A stretch of 25,504 bases of DNA. Origin: Pelargonium cotyledonis (Eukaryota; Streptophyta; Magnoliopsida; Geraniales; Geraniaceae). Positions 20,401-25,504 of this stretch are shown here, piece by piece; the stretch's first letter is position 1, and each line of letters starts with the position of its first letter. The notes under the pieces are model-generated. The model made no database searches, was not told the origin of the DNA, and saw only the letters and a list, made by a program, of their open reading frames with translations. The stretch is from contig JAYMTA010000661.1 in NCBI GenBank assembly GCA_036897625.1, positions 1-25,504 on the forward strand, given 5' to 3'. Position numbers and translations under genes: made by a program.

Positions 20401-23227
20401 TGGCAATATGTGCATATGGAAATTATTTTCAACTTGATTGTGTTTACAACAGGCTCCAGGGATCAAATTTTTGTTGCCCAAGCAATACTTAACATATCCA
20501 AGGTCAGTCTTCTCCTAAGATTAAGATTAGTATGCATGCATGTACAACAAGATGACAGTTTTTAACCATGAGCCTTCTTCAGATTCTCAGTTTCATAATA
20601 TTTGGTGTTCATAACCTGCTTACATGTAATAGAAAAGCGCTTCCGCAGATTAACAAAAATTAAACATAGGTGTACTCTGTACTTATGTAGGCTAGCAGGG
20701 AGGGGAACGGTTGAGTTTACCATTGAAAAAGCGGATGGTTCAGCATTTTCTCCAGAAGCTGGTGGTGAAGCCAAAAGTACTGCAACACTTCAGGTATCAT
20801 AAATCCAACTTTTTCACTTAGGAGTTATTTTGAGAGTGTGAGGTCATGTCTTGTGAGCACCAGTTTGAGATACATTTCAATACCGAGGCTTTTCTTTCAT
20901 AATCTAATTATAACTGCTACAACTTATAACTCTAATAGTATATTGATTCAAGGAAATTAGTTAGTGACCGAAGGTTCAGAGCACTCTGTTTATGCTTGTT
21001 CATGGACTGTGAGGCCATCTTATATATAATGCATTTGTACATGCATTTGTGACTGGAGGAATATAATCCGTTGATACAACTAAGTGTCTGCTATACTTGA
21101 TTCTTCATTGAATTTTCAATTTATTACGTGCATTGTCTACTTTTAGACTGAGGTTGAACATACAAAATATGATATCAATTGCATGGCCAAAAATTTTTAA
21201 AGGGTTCACATCTTACTAGATCTTCTTACAACTAACACCTTTGGTCGTGATTTATGACGCGTGATCATGTTGTGAATAAAATTTCTCAGTAACTTTTTGA
21301 TTCATTGTTAAACACAAAGCATGACTAACTTTGAGATAGACAATATATATTTCTGATACATTTGCTGGAGCAACTCTTAGAATCTGTTCGCATTTTTTTA
21401 CATTTCTTCACTTGTTTATGGTTCAACAGGTAGTTATTGTTTCTCTTAAAAAAATAATATTAACCTGATAATTTTCTTTTGTATCCAGGTTGTGATAGAT
21501 GGATATTCAGCTCCATTAACAGCAGGAAATTTTGCAAAACTGGTAAGGTAGTTAAACATCACTTCAGCCTTTGCCAATGTTTAATCTTGGTTTCAAAGGG
21601 TTTCTTCTTCTAGGTCTTTTTCATCCCTATTATTGTTTACGGATATGTGTGATAATGACTTGGAAGATTATTAGTCTAAAATTTGCGTAAACATCCATGA
21701 AAATGGTTGAGGGTGAGCCTTGGTGCAACAATAAGGCTGACGCCTTGAGGTCACGGATTTCAAGTCAACCAGCCTCTTTGCAAAAGCAGGGGAAGCCTGT
21801 ATACATAAACGACCCTCATCAAACCCTATAATGGTTGGAGTCTCATGCACTGGGTCGCCCTTTATCAACAAGAACATTTGTGTCAAAGTACCGAGATTCC
21901 AGATGAAATTATGGGAATGTGAGATTGAGAAACATATATGAGAATGTGTTGTTATGGATAAATTGAGTGACAATGTTTTGTATGAGTTTTAATTGTGCAT
22001 GTACATGCAAATCTTTTGCTAAGAAAATTAGTGTTGCTGAAATCAACAGAAGACGAGGCAATTTAAGGAAAGATTAGGATCTAATTGAGTTTAAAGATCG
22101 GGCCTGTTAATCAGATATGTATCCTTGTTGCATTGGTGTTTGTGAAGCTCTTTTATCTATTACCATAAAATACTTATAGTTGTTGAACTACATGTAATTT
22201 CATGACGTGCCACAGTTAATTGATGATTCTCCAGGTAGTTGATGGGGCATACGATGGGACAAAGCTCAGCGGCACTGACCAAGCCGTTCTCTCTGAAAGT
22301 GGGGCTGGTAAGATCGTTGGTTATAGTGTCCCGTTAGAAATAATGCCCTCTGGCCAATTCGAGCCCTTGTACAAGACCTTGTTAAGTGTGCAGGTATGTT
22401 TATGCTTCTGTTACTAGCAATTGATTTGTCGAGAACAAAACAAATTTAAATTTATCAGCCTCGATTAGAGACTTTCTTGAGAGTAACTGTTATAATTTGT
22501 TTTTTCTTTTGTCTACATGGAAGGATGGAGAATTGCCGGTGCTTCCACTCTCTGTTTATGGAGCGGTTGCTATGGCACACAATGATGCCTCTGAGGAGTA
22601 CTCGTCACCATATCAGTTTTTCTTCTATCTTTATGATAAAAGGAATGTAAGTACAAAAACAACACATATATATATATCATTTTGGCAATTCATGCATGAC
22701 TAACTCAGCAAAAAGGAAAAGGGATATTGTGGGACAACTTTTTCAAAGATATAGGATACTCATTTTGAGAAGTGAGAGTGTATCATTTACTCGAGTTTGT
22801 TGCAATAACACGTAGGAGAATGTCGGGAAGTAATAATAATACCCGTAATGTTTGCAAACAAATTAAGACATTTGTTTCAAAACAGATGGAGTATCCATTA
22901 TTCCTTTTCCTTTTCCGTCTATGTATTTCATCTTTCCTAATGAAAATTTTATGTTATACCTTTATTTTAGGCTGGCTTGGGAGGGCTTTCTTTCGACGAA
23001 GGGCAATTTTCAGTCTTCGGGTATGTTTCTAAACCTCTATATCTTTCTTGTCCCGCTTATATATATGGATCGAGTGATGGTATTTCGTTTCTCTTTATAT
23101 GTCATTCATGCACAGATACACGACTTCAGGGAGAGATATTCTTCCACAGATAAAGACCGGAGATGTGATTCGATATGCAAAACTAGTGGAAGGTCGAGAT
23201 CGCCTTATAATGCCGGATGAGAATTGA
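17441..23227 (+). CDS. CYP37: CYP37, chloroplast thylakoid-lumen cyclophilin-like protein
   Basis: There are 12 coding exons: 17441-17623, 18739-19002, 19083-19172, 19699-19794, 20199-20306, 20453-20502, 20691-20793, 21489-21542, 22235-22393, 22524-22646, 22971-23020, 23116-23227. They encode 463 residues, against about 466 in Arabidopsis CYP37. The ATG at 17441 was chosen because MAFPLSSTTVSHRL matches the remembered Arabidopsis N-terminus; an in-frame ATG at 17276 would add 55 residues. The N-terminus is a bipartite targeting signal: a Ser/Thr-rich stroma part, then a hydrophobic segment (LIAVILIFVQ) ending at SPANA. A helical lumenal domain follows (LEDISYLLRIPQRKPYGTME), then a cyclophilin-type domain from about residue 300 (DGYSAPLTAGNFAKL, VPLEIMPSGQFEPLY, YQFFFYLYDKR, GQFSVFGY). 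CYP38, its relative, assists photosystem II assembly; a similar lumenal role for CYP37 is inferred. The FxxQGGD motif and the catalytic Arg are not seen. Introns are GT-AG; introns 1, 3, 5, 8 and 10 carry repeats. Confidence 0.96.
18079..18225. repeat. Dispersed plant repeat of the 'TTTGGTCC' type in CYP37 intron 1
   Basis: The block contains TTTGGTGCCTCAACT, AAATGGTCCCCCCAACTAC and, towards the right, GGAGACCAATTTGG and TAGTTGGGAGACCC in the opposite sense, so the ends are partly inverted. This composition (losing and regaining the word 'aatggtccc...caacta') marks a common non-coding plant repeat often classed with MITEs. No clean target duplication was found. Confidence 0.55.
18331..18493. 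repeat. GGATCGGAT short-motif repeat in CYP37 intron 1
   Basis: The words GGATCGGAT, TTCGGAT, TTTGGATCGGATCGG and GATCCAATCCAATCC recur over about 160 bp, first in one sense and then the other. It resembles short-motif dispersed repeats common in plant introns. It generates spurious minus-strand frames. The family is unknown. Confidence 0.55.
19411..19600. mobile_element. Worn Stowaway-related copy in CYP37 intron 3
   Basis: CGTCCCAAAATGAGTGTCC matches the terminal repeat of the intact element at 4425. Internal words TTATGCATGAATGACCAACAG and GAGTTTGTTACAACAAA match the relatives near 15600 and 15900. The right terminal repeat is missing or unrecognisable. Intron 3 spans 19173-19698. Confidence 0.75.
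20309..20396. repeat. GTGTTCATGGGTTGTG short-motif repeat at the CYP37 intron 5 donor
   Basis: The block runs GGGGTAGCAATTCGTGTTCATGG, later AAATGGGTTAACCTGAACAC and ACAACCCAAC, forming a partly inverted arrangement. It begins three or four bases after the donor GT at 20307. Such GTGTTCGTGTCGGGTT-like blocks are common dispersed plant repeats. Confidence 0.5.
21709..21863 (+). mobile_element. Au-like SINE in CYP37 intron 8
   Basis: The copy starts GAGGGTGAGCCTTGGTGCAA, the head of the plant Au SINE with its pol III box A. GATTTCAAGTC occupies the box B position. CAGCCTCTTTGCAAAAGCAGG and the tail CATGCACTGGGTCGCCCTTT match the remembered Au consensus in order. Length is about 155 bp, slightly shorter than usual, with several changed bases, so the copy is old. 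A target duplication was not found. Intron 8 spans 21543-22234. Confidence 0.85.
22734..22896. mobile_element. Worn, rearranged Stowaway-related copy in CYP37 intron 10
   Basis: CGAGTTTGTTGCAATAACA and the right-end AAGACATTTGTTTCAAAACAGATGGAGTA match the family internally and at the right end. The left part instead contains another right-end-like GATACTCATTTTGAGAAG, so the copy is rearranged or nested. Intron 10 spans 22647-22970. Confidence 0.55.
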
Positions 23228-23820
23228 GTTTGCTATCTTTCCAAGCCAGGAACAACTTTCATTCCTTGCAGCTCTTACATTGTAGACAGCATTGGCCTGA
23301 TTTTCTTGGTGCAGGTTGTGTCTGTCAATGTCTAGAACTCTTTGCATGTATTTTCTTCTATATCGTCGTATACTTGTCTCGTGCATTGAACCGTTCTTTT
23401 ACATTTGATGACACATTCGAAATTATTTTTTCAAACGGGTTGTAATCCTTTTTGTCATTGGCAAGTTTGTGTAAATGTCCAATGTGTACAAATGATGTAC
23501 TTAATCAATTCACAAAGGCTTCAAAGACTCATAGTTAGATTCTTTTATTAATAGTCAGTCGCGATATAAATTATACTTTTTTAACTAGACAACGTCGTGA
23601 AATACGATCCAAGTACTAAAAATGATATGAATTTATAAAATTATAACCAGATTTCGTTTGCAAATTAGTCTAAATAATAAAAGAAAAAGTAATTTCATAA
23701 AGAAAAAGAGTTCATAAATCTTTTCTCTCCTACATTTTCTTCCACGTTTGACATTTGATAAAGAAAAATAACGTTCAAGTGCACCAGACTCTCACCATGC
23801 ATGAGAACGAGAAAGCGAAC
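23228..23820. other. 3' region between convergent CYP37 and the serine-rich gene
   Basis: This holds the 3' UTRs of both genes. AATAAA on the minus strand at 23549-23544 is a candidate poly(A) signal for the small gene. No equally clear plus-strand signal was seen for CYP37. The stretch is AT-rich and has no other recognisable content. Confidence 0.5.
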
Positions 23821-24144
23821 TCAAGCCACAGACATGTTAGAGAGCCGGCTCGGCTTTGGCAGGGAATTCAACCGCCGGTAACTAATCCGGCGAGCCGGAG
23901 GCGTCAAGGCCCTCCTCAAAACCTCCCGGCTAGCACTGTTCCTCCTCATCCTCCCACCCGGAACTGCATAACCATGCTGCCTGCACCGGCCTGAACCGGG
24001 CCGGTTTGGGCACGTACAAGGCAATAATTGATGAGAACTAGAAGATGATGAAGCCAACAACACCATGTAGTTTCTCCGGCGCCCTCTAATTCCGGCGGTC
24101 CTCTCTCCGGCGAGCGGCGCCAATGGGGACTTTTCTTGATCCAT
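23821..24144 (-). CDS. Small basic serine-rich plant protein of unknown function
   Basis: A single exon encodes 107 residues. The frame is GC-rich compared with its neighbours. After a variable N-terminus with a run of six serines (32-37) comes the conserved block PCTCPNRPGSGRCRQHGYAVPG (cysteines 43, 45, 54 and histidine 57), then a basic segment with LRRALTPP (about 76-83) and the end PSRLSNMSVA. This layout is that of a plant family usually annotated 'serine-rich protein-like', of which I recall close relatives in many eudicots; no function is established. C-x-C-x8-C-x2-H could bind metal, but that is a guess. No signal peptide or membrane segment is seen. A TATA box lies just upstream. 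A plus-strand frame at 23755-23994 is its shadow. Confidence 0.85.
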   Translation of the reverse strand: MDQEKSPLAPLAGERTAGIRGRRRNYMVLLASSSSSSHQLLPCTCPNRPGSGRCRQHGYAVPGGRMRRNSASREVLRRALTPPARRISYRRLNSLPKPSRLSNMSVA

Positions 24145-24186
24145 TTGCTTAATTTTTGTTTGTGGTCTTGACGATTTGTTTGCTGG

Positions 24187-24193
24187 ATTTATA
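24187..24193 (-). promoter_or_regulatory. TATA box of the serine-rich gene
   Basis: TATAAAT on the minus strand lies 43 bp upstream of the ATG at 24144. If it works at the usual distance of about 30 bp, the leader would be only 10-20 nt, unusually short for a plant gene; an upstream alternative start is possible. Confidence 0.5.
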
Positions 24194-24902
24194 TTGAATC
24201 TGCAAAAGCATGTGTGTGCGCTTTTGTATGGTACAGAAATGTGGGGTTGGACCGTTGGAGTGGTTCAACATTCACGACTTAATTTGCTGGATTTGCATGA
24301 CATGCTCTCATAGTTTGTTAATTGGAACAGTTTTTTAACCGTCAAAAGTTAGGTTTATCAGTTGTTGGCTGTTAGTAACCACTAGTAAGTAAAATGGTCA
24401 TGTCATGATAATTTTCATAACCCATCTGAATAAAAATGCGGCGAACTTCTTTTTCCAGTTTATACTATAAGGTTCTTGAGCGGGTTTGTATACTAATTGT
24501 TGGCACCTTTAAGCCGTTTTACCACATTCAGATTAATCATCATTCGAAGTTTGTTCATTATTAAACTATAACTATTTCCTAAAACTTATTGTGAACTATT
24601 TTATGATTGGGCTTAAGAAAGAACTAATTAAAATATATGGGTGCCACCACACCTTTGATCATCACTAGTGTCAACAAAATATCAAGATTTTCAAATAGTG
24701 GGTCTTAATCTTCAATTATGAGTTTGTTAAATATAGTTGTCAAAAGCTTATCTATCAAATGGTTTAAATTAACCAATAATGTGGAATTTAGAGCAATAAA
24801 CATAGGCATATATATAAATTAATCTCAACTACCTAAAAATGCATTAATTAAACGACAACAAAAGAATAGTTGAAATTCTTACTATTTTTTTTTAGGTTAA
24901 GA
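24194..24902. other. AT-rich intergenic DNA upstream of the serine-rich gene
   Basis: No gene or element was recognised. The part near 24194-24350 is presumably the promoter of the minus-strand gene. The remainder is AT-rich and without repeats that stand out. Confidence 0.5.
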
Positions 24903-24912
24903 AAATTCTTAC

Positions 24913-25133
24913 GAGTAAAATGTATATCAGTTGACTGATATAAGATTACATCAGTCATTACTTAAGAAAGTCAATGAGATGATGACACCTCATTTAAAGT
25001 CACTTATACCCACCCAAGTGAATTTATGGGAGCGAAGCGACCCGTCCGGATCCATGATTTTAAATGAGGTGTCATCACCTCATTAGTTTGACTGATATAA
25101 GATTACATCAGTCAACTGATGCTCATATTACTC
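24913..25133. mobile_element. Mutator-like (MULE) MITE
   Basis: A 221-bp non-coding element starts GAGTAAAATG and ends CATATTACTC. It is flanked by identical 10-bp copies of AAATTCTTAC (24903-24912 and 25134-25143). A target duplication of 9-11 bp is typical of Mutator-like elements. The outer arms are inverted (ATCAGTTGACTGAT / ATCAGTCAACTGAT), and a perfect 18-bp inverted pair (24981-24998 / 25058-25075) lies inside. The centre holds a short GC-rich patch. No transposase is present. Confidence 0.8.
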
Positions 25134-25143
25134 AAATTCTTAC

Positions 25144-25504
25144 TATTCAATAATGAAAAATATGAATCAACTAATATAATAGCAAATACAGGATATACAA
25201 ACCCTATTTATAATAAGGAAACAATAATAATAAATTATAAAACTATTCAAATTGTGTCCAAAAACATAAAATAAATAAGGCTCAAAACACCCTTTAAATG
25301 GCCCTTAAACAGCTCATAATGTTGTTTATCACAATATCATGGTGTAACAAGTTTAAATCTCACTCATTTCAAATGCATTAATGCGTCAGTTTAATATAGT
25401 TTTTAACTTAATTAAAATAATTAAACCATCTTTTCTAAAAGTTAAATAAATCCAAATTCTAAAGAATTGAAATATCATGGTAGATGTGTTATTTCAATTC
25501 CTTC
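25144..25504. other. AT-rich intergenic DNA at the right end
   Basis: Very AT-rich sequence with short A/T-rich words and no reading frame, element or RNA gene that could be recognised. Confidence 0.5.

Noticed and set aside
17441-23227. Identification as CYP38 rather than CYP37
   Set aside because: The stretches VLYSPDTKVPRTGELALR, LEDISYLLRIPQRKPYGTME and GQFEPLY match CYP37 and not the CYP38 sequence as remembered.
23755-23994. Proline-rich plus-strand frame
   Set aside because: It is antisense to the serine-rich gene, has no family match that I know, and its openness follows from GC-rich coding on the other strand.
1-25504. CRISPR arrays, operons, defence islands or virus-like elements
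   Set aside because: The window is plant nuclear DNA; no regular spacer arrays, capsid, integrase or terminal long repeats were seen.

Overview
This window is nuclear DNA from a flowering plant, most likely a eudicot. The genes have many short exons and AT-rich introns, the encoded proteins are plant-specific, and plant-type repeats (Stowaway MITEs, an Au-like SINE, an RTE LINE fragment) sit in the introns. The species cannot be named from the sequence. Exon models were built by hand from reading frames, splice sites and remembered family sequences; all exon phases close without a break.

Layout. (1) 236-2148, plus strand: a six-exon neprosin-family secreted protein of 392 residues, with a TATA box at 156. 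Both glutamates of the neprosin catalytic dyad appear to be replaced. (2) 2943-16701, minus strand: TRS130/TRAPPC10, a TRAPPII tethering-complex subunit, in 21 coding exons (1240 residues). It fills more than half the window; its introns hold an intact Stowaway MITE, an RTE LINE fossil, tandem duplications and two apparent GC-AG introns. (3) 16702-17440: a divergent spacer shared by TRS130 and the next gene. (4) 17441-23227, plus strand: CYP37, a chloroplast thylakoid-lumen cyclophilin-like protein in 12 coding exons (463 residues), with several old repeats and an Au-like SINE in its introns. (5) 23821-24144, minus strand: a single-exon gene for a small, basic, serine-rich plant protein of unknown function, 107 residues. 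(6) 24194-25504: AT-rich intergenic DNA containing a 221-bp Mutator-like MITE with a 10-bp target duplication.

The genes do not form a pathway: an extracellular protease-like protein, a Golgi/cell-plate trafficking subunit, a plastid lumen protein and an unknown lie side by side, as is usual in plant chromosomes. I found no operon, CRISPR array, RNA gene or defence-like cluster, and no evidence of a wholly new system. The points most worth a second look are the dyad-less neprosin, the two GC-AG introns in TRS130, the CYP37 fold lacking the usual isomerase residues, and the MITE whose arm cores lie in direct rather than inverted orientation.
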